Positions 1 to 8,146 of a stretch of 64,000 bases of DNA are shown one piece after another. The stretch covers positions 30,714 to 94,713 of the forward strand of contig NZ_JAPVLU010000038.1 in NCBI RefSeq assembly GCF_027158205.1. The letters are read 5' to 3'. Position 1 is the first letter of the stretch. Every line of letters starts with the position of its first letter. The position numbers and the translations under genes were made by a program. The notes beneath the pieces are model-generated. The model had not been told where the DNA came from. It saw only the letters and a list, made by a program, of their open reading frames with translations, and did no database searches. The DNA comes from Streptomyces sp. H39-S7 (GTDB lineage: Bacteria; Actinomycetota; Actinomycetes; Streptomycetales; Streptomycetaceae).

Positions 1-15
1 TCGGGAGGGGTTCCG

Positions 16-44
16 TTGACAGCGGGTCACTGGGCTCCTACGGT
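16..44 (+). promoter_or_regulatory. Housekeeping-type promoter of the SDR pair
   Basis: TTGACA (16-21), a 17-base spacer and TACGGT (39-44) match a vegetative sigma-70 promoter. The start point would be near position 51, leaving a leader of about 80 bases before the first SDR start at 133. Seen directly; activity is inferred. Confidence 0.6.
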
Positions 45-54
45 TTCGACAACT

Positions 55-70
55 AACCTACTAAGCGGTT
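55..70. promoter_or_regulatory. Possible operator, inverted AACC/GGTT
   Basis: AACC (55-58) and GGTT (67-70) form an inverted repeat around an 8-base centre, just downstream of the predicted transcription start. A repressor bound here would block the SDR operon. The arms are short, so this is tentative. Confidence 0.3.
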
Positions 71-132
71 GCTCATGTGCGGAGTCCGTGCGGGATTCCG
101 CCCGGCGCCGTATCTGAGGGCAAGGAGACTGC

Positions 133-894
133 ATGTCCACGACCGAGCAGCGCGTCGCGATCGTGACCGGGGCCGCGCGCGGCATCGGCGCCGCCACCGC
201 CAAGCGGCTGGCGGCCGAGGGCCGCGCCGTCGCCGTACTCGACCTCGACGAGAACGCGTGCAAGGAGACCGTCGCGCAGATCACGGCGGACGGCGGCAGG
301 GCGCTCGCGGTCGGCTGCGACGTGTCGGACGAGGCGCAGGTCGAGGCGGCGGTGGCCCGGGTCGCCGAGGAGCTGGGCGCGCCGACCATCCTGGTGAACA
401 ACGCGGGTGTGCTCCGCGACAACCTGCTGTTCAAGATGAGCGCCTCCGACTGGGACACCGTCATGAACGTGCACCTGCGGGGTGCCTTCCTGATGTCCCG
501 CGCGGTGCAGAAGCACATGGTGGCGGCCAAGTTCGGCCGTGTCGTCAACCTGTCGTCGAGCTCCGCGCTCGGCAACCGCGGCCAGGTCAACTACTCGGCC
601 GCCAAGGCGGGCCTGCAGGGCTTCACCAAGACGCTGGCCTTCGAGCTCGGCAAGTTCGGCGTCACCGCCAACGCCGTGGCGCCCGGCTTCATCGTCACCG
701 ACATGACCGCCGCCACCGCCGAGCGGATCGGTATGGGCTTCGAGGAGTTCCAGGCCGCCGCGGCGACCCAGATCCCCGTCCAGCGGGTCGGCAACCCGGA
801 CGACATCGCCAACGCGATCGCCTTCTTCACCGGTGATCAGGCCGGCTTCGTCTCCGGCCAGGTCCTGTACGTGGCCGGCGGCCCGCTCAACTGA
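133..894 (+). CDS. Short-chain dehydrogenase/reductase, FabG-like
   Basis: A 253-residue classical SDR, the usual length for 3-oxoacyl reductases. The N-terminal NAD(P) motif is VTGAARGIGAATA, followed by NNAG near residue 93 and the catalytic YSAAK after SSSSALGNRGQVN. Such enzymes reduce 3-oxoacyl thioesters (ACP or CoA) or oxidise related alcohols in the cytoplasm. The start is set by AAGGAGA (122-128) just before ATG. It is followed after 23 bases by a second SDR on the same strand, so the two are probably one operon under the promoter at 16-44. Substrate cannot be told from sequence; FabG of fatty acid synthesis is less likely because no acpP/fabF neighbours are present. Confidence 0.85.
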   Translation: MSTTEQRVAIVTGAARGIGAATAKRLAAEGRAVAVLDLDENACKETVAQITADGGRALAVGCDVSDEAQVEAAVARVAEELGAPTILVNNAGVLRDNLLFKMSASDWDTVMNVHLRGAFLMSRAVQKHMVAAKFGRVVNLSSSSALGNRGQVNYSAAKAGLQGFTKTLAFELGKFGVTANAVAPGFIVTDMTAATAERIGMGFEEFQAAAATQIPVQRVGNPDDIANAIAFFTGDQAGFVSGQVLYVAGGPLN

Positions 895-917
895 CGCGCA
901 TCGGAGATCTGAGCACC

Positions 918-1682
918 ATGACACGTGAGATTCCCACCGACACCGGCAAGGTCGCCCTGGTCACCGGCGCCAGCCGCGGCATCGGCTACGGCATCGCCGA
1001 GGCCCTCGTGGCCCGCGGCGACCGCGTCTGCATCACCGGACGCAACGAGGACGCGCTCAAGGAAGCCGTCGAGAAGCTCGGCGCCGACCGGGTGATCGGC
1101 GTGGCCGGCAAGGCCCACGACGAGGCCCACCAGGCCGTCGCCGTCGAGCGCACCATGGAGGCGTTCGGCCGCGTCGACTACCTGGCGAACAACGCCGGCA
1201 CCAACCCGGTCTTCGGCCCGATCGCCGAGCTCGACCTGAACGTCGCGCGCAAGGTCTTCGAGACCAACGTGATCTCCGCGCTCGGCTTCGCGCAGCAGAC
1301 CTGGAAGGCCTGGCAGAAGGAGAACGGCGGGGCGATCGTCAACATCGCCTCGGTCGCCGGTCTCGCCCCGTCGCCCTTCATCGGCGCCTACGGCATCAGC
1401 AAGGCCGCCATGGTCAACCTGACGCTGCAGCTCGCCTCGGAGATGGCACCGGGGGTGCGGGTGAACGCCATCGCCCCCGCGGTGGTCAAGACCAAGTTCG
1501 CCGCGGCGCTCTACGAGGGCCGCGAGGAGGAGGCCGCGGCGGGCTATCCGCTCAAGCGGCTCGGGGTGCCGGAGGACATCGGCGCCGCCGCCGCTTTCCT
1601 GCTCTCCGAGGGGGCGGGCTGGATCACCGGCCAGACCCTGGTCGCGGACGGCGGGCTGTTCCTGCACGCGGGCGTCGCCTGA
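918..1682 (+). CDS. Short-chain dehydrogenase/reductase
   Basis: A 254-residue classical SDR with cofactor motif VTGASRGIGYGIA, the NNAG element (YLANNAGTN) and catalytic YGISK. It probably catalyses NAD(P)-dependent oxidation or reduction of a hydroxy/keto substrate in the cytoplasm. It lies 23 bases downstream of another SDR and before a strong hairpin, so the pair forms a closed two-gene operon. Two adjacent SDRs of the same size may act in sequence or as a heteromer, but nothing in the sequence fixes the substrate. Family assignment is sure, role open. Confidence 0.85.
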   Translation: MTREIPTDTGKVALVTGASRGIGYGIAEALVARGDRVCITGRNEDALKEAVEKLGADRVIGVAGKAHDEAHQAVAVERTMEAFGRVDYLANNAGTNPVFGPIAELDLNVARKVFETNVISALGFAQQTWKAWQKENGGAIVNIASVAGLAPSPFIGAYGISKAAMVNLTLQLASEMAPGVRVNAIAPAVVKTKFAAALYEGREEEAAAGYPLKRLGVPEDIGAAAAFLLSEGAGWITGQTLVADGGLFLHAGVA

Positions 1683-1694
1683 GCCTCGCACCCC

Positions 1695-1726
1695 AGCCGG
1701 GCCCGGGCTTCGGCCCGGGCCCGGCT
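1695..1726 (+). terminator. Rho-independent-like hairpin after SDR operon
   Basis: A perfect 14-base GC-only-type stem (1695-1708 with 1713-1726) closes on a TTCG tetraloop. No long T tract follows, as is common in Streptomyces. It separates the SDR pair from the uracil-DNA glycosylase gene. Confidence 0.75.
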
Positions 1727-1777
1727 GTGCTGTTCCCCCGGCCGGGCGACGGGCATCGTGCGCACCCGGGGAGCGCG

Positions 1778-1800
1778 TTGTCAGTGGGTCCCGGTACGTT
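1778..1800 (+). promoter_or_regulatory. DNA-damage-type (RecA-NDp/PafBC) promoter of ung
   Basis: TTGTCAGTG (1778-1786), 8 bases, then TACGTT (1795-1800) fits the actinobacterial RecA-independent damage promoter pattern TTGTCRgtg-N8-TAnnnT, which in mycobacteria is activated by PafBC. It sits 40 bases before the glycosylase start. The match is seen; the use of the promoter is inferred from the known consensus and the DNA-repair product. Confidence 0.7.
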
Positions 1801-1840
1801 CGCAGTTCCAGCAACGGATCGTGTACCGGAGGTTCCTGAC

Positions 1841-2527
1841 GTGCCCAGCATGCTGCCCGACTCCTGGCAGGACGTTCTCGGCGAGGAGTTGGACAAGCCG
1901 TACTTCCAGCAGCTCACCGAGTTCGTCGAGACCGAGCGGGCCACGCACAAGATCTTCCCGCCCAGGGAAGAGGTCTTCGCGGCCCTGGACGCCACGCCGT
2001 TCGACAAGGTGAAGGTGCTGGTCCTCGGCCAGGACCCGTACCACGGCGAGGGGCAGGGGCACGGGCTGTGCTTCTCGGTGCGGCCGGGCGTCAGGACCCC
2101 GCCGTCGCTGCGGAACATCTTCAAGGAGATGAAGGAGGAGCTCGGCCACCCGGTGCCGGACAACGGCTACTTGATGCCGTGGGCCGAGCAGGGCGTCCTG
2201 CTGCTCAACGCGGTGCTGACGGTGCGGGAGGGCGAGGCGAACTCGCACAAGGGCAAGGGCTGGGAGAAGTTCACCGACGCGGTGATCGAGGCCGTCTCCG
2301 AACGGTCGGACCCGGCGGTGTTCGTGCTGTGGGGCAACTACGCGAAGAAGAAGCTCCCGCTGATCGACACGGAGCGGCACGCGGTGATCCAGGGCGCGCA
2401 CCCCTCACCGCTGTCCGCGAAGCTCTTCCTCGGCAGCCGCCCCTTCACCCAGATCGACGACGCGGTCAAGGCACAGGGCCACGACCCGATCGACTGGCGG
2501 GTGCCCGACCTCGGCGTCCGCGCCTGA
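1841..2527 (+). CDS. ung: Uracil-DNA glycosylase, family 1
   Basis: The 228-residue product removes uracil from DNA, starting base excision repair. Family 1 signatures are plain: GQDPYHGEGQGHGLCFSV, with the water-activating Asp and the Tyr that blocks thymine, and the C-terminal GAHPSPLSA loop with the catalytic His. NAVLTVREGEANSHKGKGW is also conserved in this family. I chose GTG at 1841, in frame behind CGGAGG (1827-1832). An ATG at 1850 is possible, and the upstream ATG at 1727 has no support. The gene stands alone between two strong signals, a hairpin at 1695-1726 and a damage-type promoter at 1778-1800, so it is probably induced by DNA damage. Length is normal and no key residue is missing. 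Confidence 0.95.
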   Translation: MPSMLPDSWQDVLGEELDKPYFQQLTEFVETERATHKIFPPREEVFAALDATPFDKVKVLVLGQDPYHGEGQGHGLCFSVRPGVRTPPSLRNIFKEMKEELGHPVPDNGYLMPWAEQGVLLLNAVLTVREGEANSHKGKGWEKFTDAVIEAVSERSDPAVFVLWGNYAKKKLPLIDTERHAVIQGAHPSPLSAKLFLGSRPFTQIDDAVKAQGHDPIDWRVPDLGVRA

Positions 2528-2611
2528 CCGGGTTTCCCGGACCCTGCGGCTAGCGTCGTCAGGATCAGCGGGAACGGGAAACGGGACGCACGCGGGGCGC
2601 AGGAGGCGGCA

Positions 2612-3106
2612 GTGACGGATCGGGAACAGGGCTGGGGCGGCGGCCAGGACGCAGTCATGACGCGGATCGGCCAGGTCATGATGCTGCTGCACGGCGGCGA
2701 CCGTGAGGAGGCCAGGGCCCGGTTCGGCCGCCTGTGGGAGGAGATCGGCGAGGACGGCGATCCCCTCCACCGCTGCACGCTGGCGCACTTCATGGCCGAC
2801 ACCCAGGACGATCCCGAGGACGAACTGGAGTGGGATCTGAGAGCCCTGCGGGCGGCGGACGGCCTCTGCGACGAACGTACCGGCCGCCACCAACCGTCCC
2901 TCGCCGTGCGGGGCTTCTACCCGTCACTGCACCTGAACCTCGCCGCCGACTACCTGAAGGTGGGGGAGCGCGAGCTGGCACGCAACCACCTCGTCCGCGC
3001 GCGGAACGCCTCGGGGGCGCTCGGCGACGACGACTACGGCGACGGCCTGCGGGCCGCGATCGGACGGATGGAACTGCGGCTGGACGGCTCCGGTCACCGG
3101 CCGTAG
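2612..3106 (+). CDS. Hypothetical protein, TPR-like helical
   Basis: A 164-residue soluble protein that starts with GTG behind AGGAGG. It appears all-helical. HRCTLAHFMADTQ and FYPSLHLNLAADYLKVGERELARNHLVRAR look like helix-turn-helix pairs of a tetratricopeptide fold, so it may mediate protein contacts. I do not recognise a catalytic motif. It follows ung on the same strand after 84 bases but may have its own promoter. Its last 13 bases overlap the end of the convergent lipoprotein gene. Function unknown. Confidence 0.7.
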   Translation: MTDREQGWGGGQDAVMTRIGQVMMLLHGGDREEARARFGRLWEEIGEDGDPLHRCTLAHFMADTQDDPEDELEWDLRALRAADGLCDERTGRHQPSLAVRGFYPSLHLNLAADYLKVGERELARNHLVRARNASGALGDDDYGDGLRAAIGRMELRLDGSGHRP

Positions 3107-3528
3107 GCCTCGTGGCAGATCCGTGCCGCGTCGCTGTCCTCGGCCCAGCCGCCGTAGGTCTCGCCCAGTGCGCAGACCCCCGCCCCGCCCGGCAGCGACG
3201 CCGCGGGGCGGGGACGCGCGGCGGTCTTCGCGGCAGGCACCGCATCCTGTCCCGCGGGCGCCACCGGGGGATGCGCCCGGTGGCGGGGCCGAACGCGCTC
3301 GGGCGGCGCGGAGGCCGCGGCGGTCGGCGGATCGGTGTCCCGTTCCACCGGCACGGTCGCGAGCGACTGCAGATCCGGCTGCCGGACGGCCGTCCCGTCC
3401 TCGGGAAGGGGGAGGGCCGGTAACGCCGGCGCCGACGAGGGCTCCGGGGCGGGCTGCGAGGGCACGGTCGCACACCCGGTGACGGCCGAGGCCGCCGCAA
3501 TGAGCACTACTGCTGCAAATTGACGCAT
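3094..3528 (-). CDS. Small Pro/Ala-rich lipoprotein with a TTA codon
   Basis: A 144-residue product with a lipoprotein signal: MRQFAAVVLIAAASAVTGC, lipobox VTGC with Cys19. After processing it has a Pro/Ala/Arg-rich low-complexity stretch and a short C-terminal segment (GAGVCALGETYGGWAEDSD...CHEAYGR) with two Cys that could pair. I chose ATG at 3528 because an upstream in-frame ATG at 3639 would bury the signal peptide. Codon 36 (3421-3423) is TTA, the codon read only by the bldA tRNA in Streptomyces, so translation may be tied to development. No known domain is recognised; it is probably a surface or periplasmic protein of differentiated cells. Confidence 0.7.
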   Translation of the reverse strand: MRQFAAVVLIAAASAVTGCATVPSQPAPEPSSAPALPALPLPEDGTAVRQPDLQSLATVPVERDTDPPTAAASAPPERVRPRHRAHPPVAPAGQDAVPAAKTAARPRPAASLPGGAGVCALGETYGGWAEDSDAARICHEAYGR

Positions 3529-3716
3529 TCGGGCAACTCTGCCGGTCGGCGGCACCCTTGGGTATTCCCCGCAGGAGTGACGCGGAGTGACACCGCCGGG
3601 GGGCAGCTCCCGCAGCCCCCGTATGCTGCCAGAGCACATCGGACCTTTCGTCCCGTCGCGGCGATACGGGCGCGGCAGCGCGCGGCAGCGGCGACGGACG
3701 GGGGGCGAACGAAGCA

Positions 3717-3734
3717 GTAGCGGTAGCGGTAGCG
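3717..3734 (+). repeat. Hexanucleotide tandem repeat (GTAGCG)x3
   Basis: Three exact copies of GTAGCG followed by a partial one lie 18 bases before the start of the Gfo/Idh/MocA gene, in its 5' untranslated region. Copy number could vary; no function is implied. Confidence 0.6.
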
Positions 3735-3752
3735 GCAGAACGGAAGAGGCAC

Positions 3753-4673
3753 ATGGGATCCGGCAACGCCCCCCTGAAAATCGGGGTGATCGGCCTCGGC
3801 GACATCGCCCAGAAGGCGTACCTCCCGGTACTCGCCTCCCTGCCGGGCATCGAAGTGCACCTGCACACCCGCACCCCCGCCACCCTGGACCGGGTCGGTG
3901 ACGCCCTGCGGCTGCCGCACCGGCACACCGATCTGGACGCCCTGATCGGACAGGGGCTCGACGCCGCCTTCGTCCACGCGCCCACCGACCGGCACGTCGA
4001 GATCACCGAGGCGCTGATCGAAGCGCGCGTCCCGGCCTATGTCGACAAGCCGTTCGCGCCCGACCTCGCCGGGGCGCGGCACCTGGTGAACCTCGCCGAG
4101 CAGCGCCGGGTCAGCCTGATGGCCGGCTTCAACCGCCGCTACGCGCCGGGCTACGCCCAGTGCGCGGACCACCCGCGCGATCTGATCCTGATGCAGAAGA
4201 ACCGGGTCGGGCTCGCCGAGGCGCCCCGCCCCGTGGTGTTCGACGACTTCATCCACGTCGTCGACACCCTGCGCTACCTCGCGCCGGGACCCATCGACCA
4301 CACCGACGTCCGCGCCAAGGTCCGTGACGGACTGCTCCACCACGTCGTCCTGCAGCTGTCCGGTGACGGATTCACCGCCATCGGCACGATGAACCGGATG
4401 AGCGGCTCCACCGAGGAGATCCTCGAAGTGAGCGGCGACGACACCAAGCGCCAGGTCGTCAACCTCGCCGAGATCATCGACCACAAGGGCCAGCCCACGC
4501 TGCGCCGCCGCGGCGACTGGGTCCCGGTCGCCCGCCAGCGCGGCATCGAACAGATCATCCTGGCCTTCCTGGACGCGGTGCGCAGCGGCAAGCTGCTCGA
4601 CGCACAGGACGCGCTGCTCACCCATGAACTGTGCGAGCGGATCGTCACCGCGATCGACGAGCAGACCGCCTGA
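3753..4673 (+). CDS. Gfo/Idh/MocA family oxidoreductase
   Basis: A 306-residue NAD(P)-dependent oxidoreductase. The Rossmann motif GVIGLGDIAQKAYLP is at residues 9-23, and the EKP-type signature appears as VDKPF near residue 97, with the Lys that usually contacts cofactor and substrate. The C-terminal half matches the typical alpha/beta substrate domain. Members act on sugars, inositols or related polyols in the cytoplasm. ATG 3753 follows GGAAGAGG. No sugar transporter or kinase is adjacent, so the substrate is open. The last 29 bases overlap the convergent lnt gene, an unusually tight tail-to-tail arrangement. Confidence 0.85.
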   Translation: MGSGNAPLKIGVIGLGDIAQKAYLPVLASLPGIEVHLHTRTPATLDRVGDALRLPHRHTDLDALIGQGLDAAFVHAPTDRHVEITEALIEARVPAYVDKPFAPDLAGARHLVNLAEQRRVSLMAGFNRRYAPGYAQCADHPRDLILMQKNRVGLAEAPRPVVFDDFIHVVDTLRYLAPGPIDHTDVRAKVRDGLLHHVVLQLSGDGFTAIGTMNRMSGSTEEILEVSGDDTKRQVVNLAEIIDHKGQPTLRRRGDWVPVARQRGIEQIILAFLDAVRSGKLLDAQDALLTHELCERIVTAIDEQTA

Positions 4674-6165
4674 CGCGCAGCGAGACCTCGTACCCCGCGG
4701 CCACCACGACGAGCACCAGCGCGAGGTGCGGCACCCAGTCGCCGAACCGTACGTACGGGCTGCGGCCCGCCGAGAGCGGCACCTGGTACACCGCCGCCGT
4801 ACTGGCGCTGGTGCCCAGCCACTTGCCCACCGGCCGCCCCCGGCCGTCGTAGACCGCGCTGATGCCGGTCAGGGTGGCGTGGACCATCGGGCGCCAGGTC
4901 TCCGCCGCCCGCAGCGCGGCGAGCGAAGCGTGCTGGGGCGGCGCCCAACTGCCCTGGAACGACGAGGTGGACGACTCCGCCACCAGCAGTTCCGCCCCGC
5001 TGTCGACCAGCTTCCGGCTCATGTCCGGGAAGGCCGACTCGAAGCACACCAGTGGCCCGAAGCGCAGCTCCCCGGCGGTCATGACCACCGGGTGGTCGCC
5101 GCGCCGCCGGTCCTCGCCCGCGGCCTTGCCGACCGAGGTGGCCCAGCCCAGCAGCGAGCGGAACGGGATGTACTCGCCGAACGGCACCAGGCGCATCTTG
5201 TCGTAGCTCTCGCCGGTGACCCCGTCGGGGCCCACCAGCACCGACGTCTTGGAGATACCGCGCCCGTCGGCCCGCTGGGCGTCCACGTTCACCAGGATGT
5301 CCGCGTCGATCTCCCGGGCGAGCGCGGCGAGCCGGCCGGCGAGGTCCGGCCGGGACGACAGGTCGAAGCCGACGCTGCTCTCGCCCCACACCACCAGGTC
5401 CGCACGCTGCCCGGCGAGCGTGCGCGTCAGTTCCTCCTCGCGGTCGAACCGCTCCTGCGCCCCCTCGATCACGCCCGGTTGCACCACCGCGATCCGTACC
5501 GTCCCGGTCCGCTGCGGCACCGGTGCGCCCAGCCACACGGCGGTCGTGCCGACCACCGCGGCGGCCAGCGCCGCGACGGCCGGGACGCGTACGGAAGGCA
5601 CCGCGATCAGCGCGGCCACCGCCGTGTTCACCAGCACGACCAGCGCGCTGATCAGCCAGACCCCGCCGACCGACGCCAGCCGCAGCGCGGGGGCGACCTG
5701 CCACTGGCTGGCCCCCAGCAGCCCCCACGGCCCGCCCAGATACTGCCAGGAGCGCACCAGCTCGACCATCAGCCACCCGCACGGCGCCAGCACCATGGCG
5801 GCGGCCACCCGCCGCGGACCGGGCGTGCCCCCCAGCGTCCGCCGCAGCAGCCATCCCCACGGCGCCCAGAAGGCCCCCTGCAGCAGGGCCAGTACGACGA
5901 GGAAGACGTTGAGGCTCGGGAACAGCCAGTGGTGCACGGCCAGCATGAACCCCGCCCCGCCCAGCCACCCGTCGAGCGCGGCGCGGCGGCCGGTCGGCGC
6001 CGAGCGCGCGAGCAGGATCCACGGCACCAGCGCCCCGTAGGCCAGCCACCAGAGGGACGGCGCGGGGAAGGCCAGGGCAGGCAGGGCGCCCGCCGCGGCC
6101 GCGGCGAGGCCGCGTACCCAGGGCGAGGTGAGGCGGGATACCTGCCGGTCGGCTGTCGCCGTCAT
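4645..6165 (-). CDS. lnt: Apolipoprotein N-acyltransferase
   Basis: A 506-residue membrane enzyme that N-acylates the lipid-modified Cys of lipoproteins. The N-terminal half has about six hydrophobic spans. The C-terminal nitrilase-fold domain lies outside the membrane and shows the Glu-Lys-Cys triad in VVWGESSVGFD, ESYDKMRLVPFGEY and PLVCFESAFPD. I chose ATG 6165, which has GGGAG before it; an ATG at 6198 lacks a ribosome site. Several lipoproteins encoded in this window are potential substrates. Its neighbour on the same strand, a histidine phosphatase, is 124 bases upstream, so co-transcription is possible. Streptomyces often carries two Lnt copies; only one is seen here. Confidence 0.9.
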   Translation of the reverse strand: MTATADRQVSRLTSPWVRGLAAAAAGALPALAFPAPSLWWLAYGALVPWILLARSAPTGRRAALDGWLGGAGFMLAVHHWLFPSLNVFLVVLALLQGAFWAPWGWLLRRTLGGTPGPRRVAAAMVLAPCGWLMVELVRSWQYLGGPWGLLGASQWQVAPALRLASVGGVWLISALVVLVNTAVAALIAVPSVRVPAVAALAAAVVGTTAVWLGAPVPQRTGTVRIAVVQPGVIEGAQERFDREEELTRTLAGQRADLVVWGESSVGFDLSSRPDLAGRLAALAREIDADILVNVDAQRADGRGISKTSVLVGPDGVTGESYDKMRLVPFGEYIPFRSLLGWATSVGKAAGEDRRRGDHPVVMTAGELRFGPLVCFESAFPDMSRKLVDSGAELLVAESSTSSFQGSWAPPQHASLAALRAAETWRPMVHATLTGISAVYDGRGRPVGKWLGTSASTAAVYQVPLSAGRSPYVRFGDWVPHLALVLVVVAAGYEVSLRVRRSARRSR

Positions 6166-6289
6166 ACCGCTCCCTTGTCCGTGTCTCCCCAGTGTCAAGG
6201 GCGCGAGCCCCCGTGCACAGAGGGCGACGTTCCGGTGACCCGGCGTGTCCCGTGCTGCCGGTCCACGGGGAGCGGGTGCCCGGCGGCGC

Positions 6290-6886
6290 TCAGGGCATGC
6301 GGTTCCAGGACACGAGGACCGGACGGCCGTGCTCGCTGCCGATCCGGCTGACGGTCCCGGTGGCCAGCTGGAACAGGGCGCCGTCCGCCGGCGGGAGTCC
6401 CAGCCGGCGGGCGGTCAGGACGCGCAGGAAGTGGGCGTGGGCCACCAGGACGATGTCGCCGTCGTCCGCCAGGTCGCGGAAGGCGTCGTCCACCCGGGCG
6501 AGCACCCGGTCGGCGCGGTCGCCGACCTCCTTCGGCGACTCGCCGGGGTGCCCGGGAGCGCCGGCCACGCCGTCGGTCCACAGGTTCCACTCCGGGCGCG
6601 TCCGGTGGATCTCCTCCGTGCTGACACCCTCGTAGCCGCCGTAGTCCCACTCGTGCATCTCGGGATCGCGCGTGGTGCGGGTGAGGCCCGCGAGCTCGGC
6701 GGTGTGCACCGCGCGCTCCAGCGGACTGGTCAGGACGAGCGAGATCCGGAACTCCGCCAGCAGGGGTGCCAGACCGCGCGCCTGCTCCTTGCCCCGGGCG
6801 GTGAGCGGCAGGTCGGTGTAGCTGGTGTGCTGCCCCGACGCGCTCCACTCGGTCTCGCCGTGCCGGACCAGGATCAGTTCACCCAT
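6290..6886 (-). CDS. Histidine phosphatase (phosphoglycerate mutase-like)
   Basis: A 198-residue member of the branch-1 histidine phosphatase superfamily. The phospho-accepting His is in LILVRHGETEWS at residues 4-15. Conserved Arg and Glu residues follow (SPLERAVHTAEL; EWDYGGYEG), and the second catalytic His is in VLVAHAHFLRVLTARRLG. Such cytoplasmic enzymes dephosphorylate sugar phosphates, cobalamin or nucleotide intermediates, or act as mutases. The sequence resembles GpmB/CobC-type phosphatases rather than the glycolytic mutase. It lies upstream of lnt and downstream of a DMT transporter on the same strand, but gaps of 124 and 87 bases allow separate transcription. Substrate unknown. 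Confidence 0.85.
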   Translation of the reverse strand: MGELILVRHGETEWSASGQHTSYTDLPLTARGKEQARGLAPLLAEFRISLVLTSPLERAVHTAELAGLTRTTRDPEMHEWDYGGYEGVSTEEIHRTRPEWNLWTDGVAGAPGHPGESPKEVGDRADRVLARVDDAFRDLADDGDIVLVAHAHFLRVLTARRLGLPPADGALFQLATGTVSRIGSEHGRPVLVSWNRMP

Positions 6887-6973
6887 GGGGTCCCTCTTCT
6901 CTCGACGTGCTCAACCCCCGCGACGCTACGCCCAGCGGACGCGGACGGCCGCGCACCCCCCGGTGCCGTCGTG

Positions 6974-7891
6974 TCAGCTTCCGGCGGGAGTGAGTTCGGC
7001 CGTCCGTTCCGGGGCCTCGGCGCCCTCCGGCTGCCCGTACCAGGCGACGGCCACCGCGCCCGTCACGGCCAGGACGAAGCCGGCGATCGCCATCCAGCCG
7101 AAGCCGTCGCGCGAGGTGTCACCGAGCCACAGCACGCCGAGGATGCCCGGCACCACGGTCTCGCCGACCACCAGCGCGGCCGTGGCGCCGTTGATCGAAC
7201 CGATCTGCAGGGCCACCGTGTGCAGGTACATGCCGCCGATGCCGGCGACCAGGATGGCGTAGAGGGCGGGGTCCGCGAGCAGCGTCGGGAGGTCGAACGG
7301 GTCCACGCCGTCGAGCACACGCACGCCGACTCCCAGGGCGCCGAAGCCCAGCCCGGACAGCAGCCCGGCCAGGATCGCGCCGCGGGCGCCGAGGCGGCGC
7401 ACCAGCAGGCTGCCGGCCCCGATGATCGTCACGGCGGCCACCAGCAGCCACCAGTGGGTGGCGCGCGAGGTGTGGCCGCTGCCCTCGGGGCCGGCCGCCG
7501 TGGCCAGCAGCACCAGGGCGGAGCAGACGACGCCGATGGAAATCCACTCGGGGCGGCTCAGCCGGATGCCGAGCATACGGATGCTCAGCACCGCGGTGAT
7601 CACCAGGTTGGCGCTGATCACCGTCTGGGAGAGGAAGAGCGGCAGCAGCCGGGCGGCCAGCGCACCGAGTCCGAAGCCGATGAAATCCAGCACCGTGCCG
7701 AGCATGAACTCCCAGGTCACGGCGGCCTTGGCGGTGGAGGACAGGCTCGGTCCGCCGTGCTCGGTGGTGCCGGTGGTGGAGGCGGCGGCCGCCTCGCGGC
7801 GGGCGGATTTGCGGGATCCCACGGCCTGGAGGACCGACCCCGTGCCGTAGCAGGCCGATGCCGCGACGGCTGTCAGAAGGCCGATGTACAC
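6974..7891 (-). CDS. DMT-superfamily (EamA-like) transporter
   Basis: About 305 residues with roughly nine to ten hydrophobic segments, beginning VYIGLLTAVAASACYGTGSVLQAVG and ending with a short polar tail. The length and the two-fold internal layout fit drug/metabolite transporters, which carry small metabolites across the cell membrane. I chose GTG 7891 behind GGAG, giving a first residue at the edge of the first membrane span. A start at 8077 would add a polar Arg/Pro-rich stretch without coding character. The gene is divergent from the deacetylase-like lipoprotein at 8147. Substrate unknown. Confidence 0.8.
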   Translation of the reverse strand: MYIGLLTAVAASACYGTGSVLQAVGSRKSARREAAAASTTGTTEHGGPSLSSTAKAAVTWEFMLGTVLDFIGFGLGALAARLLPLFLSQTVISANLVITAVLSIRMLGIRLSRPEWISIGVVCSALVLLATAAGPEGSGHTSRATHWWLLVAAVTIIGAGSLLVRRLGARGAILAGLLSGLGFGALGVGVRVLDGVDPFDLPTLLADPALYAILVAGIGGMYLHTVALQIGSINGATAALVVGETVVPGILGVLWLGDTSRDGFGWMAIAGFVLAVTGAVAVAWYGQPEGAEAPERTAELTPAGS

Positions 7892-8146
7892 CAAGAGCTC
7901 CGTTCCCGTACCAGTTCGTCCCACTGTGTCGTGCCGGGGAGATCCTCTCCTCCGGTCTACTGGACGCGCCCTCGGAGGAGAAAGTTCCGTAAACCGGGCG
8001 CCGAATGTGGGGCCGCGGAGCACCGGCCGCCACGGCAGTCCGGCTCGGCGATCTCCTGTCGCCCCGACGCCGGTCACATCGTATGGTCATCGGAAATGGC
8101 TGGTGGCAGCCGGGCGAGTGCGTTGTGGATCATGTACGGGGGAACG

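Noticed and set aside
6245..8146. Long plus-strand frame across the phosphatase and transporter genes
   Set aside because: Antisense shadow of high-GC genes; the opposite strand holds intact protein families.
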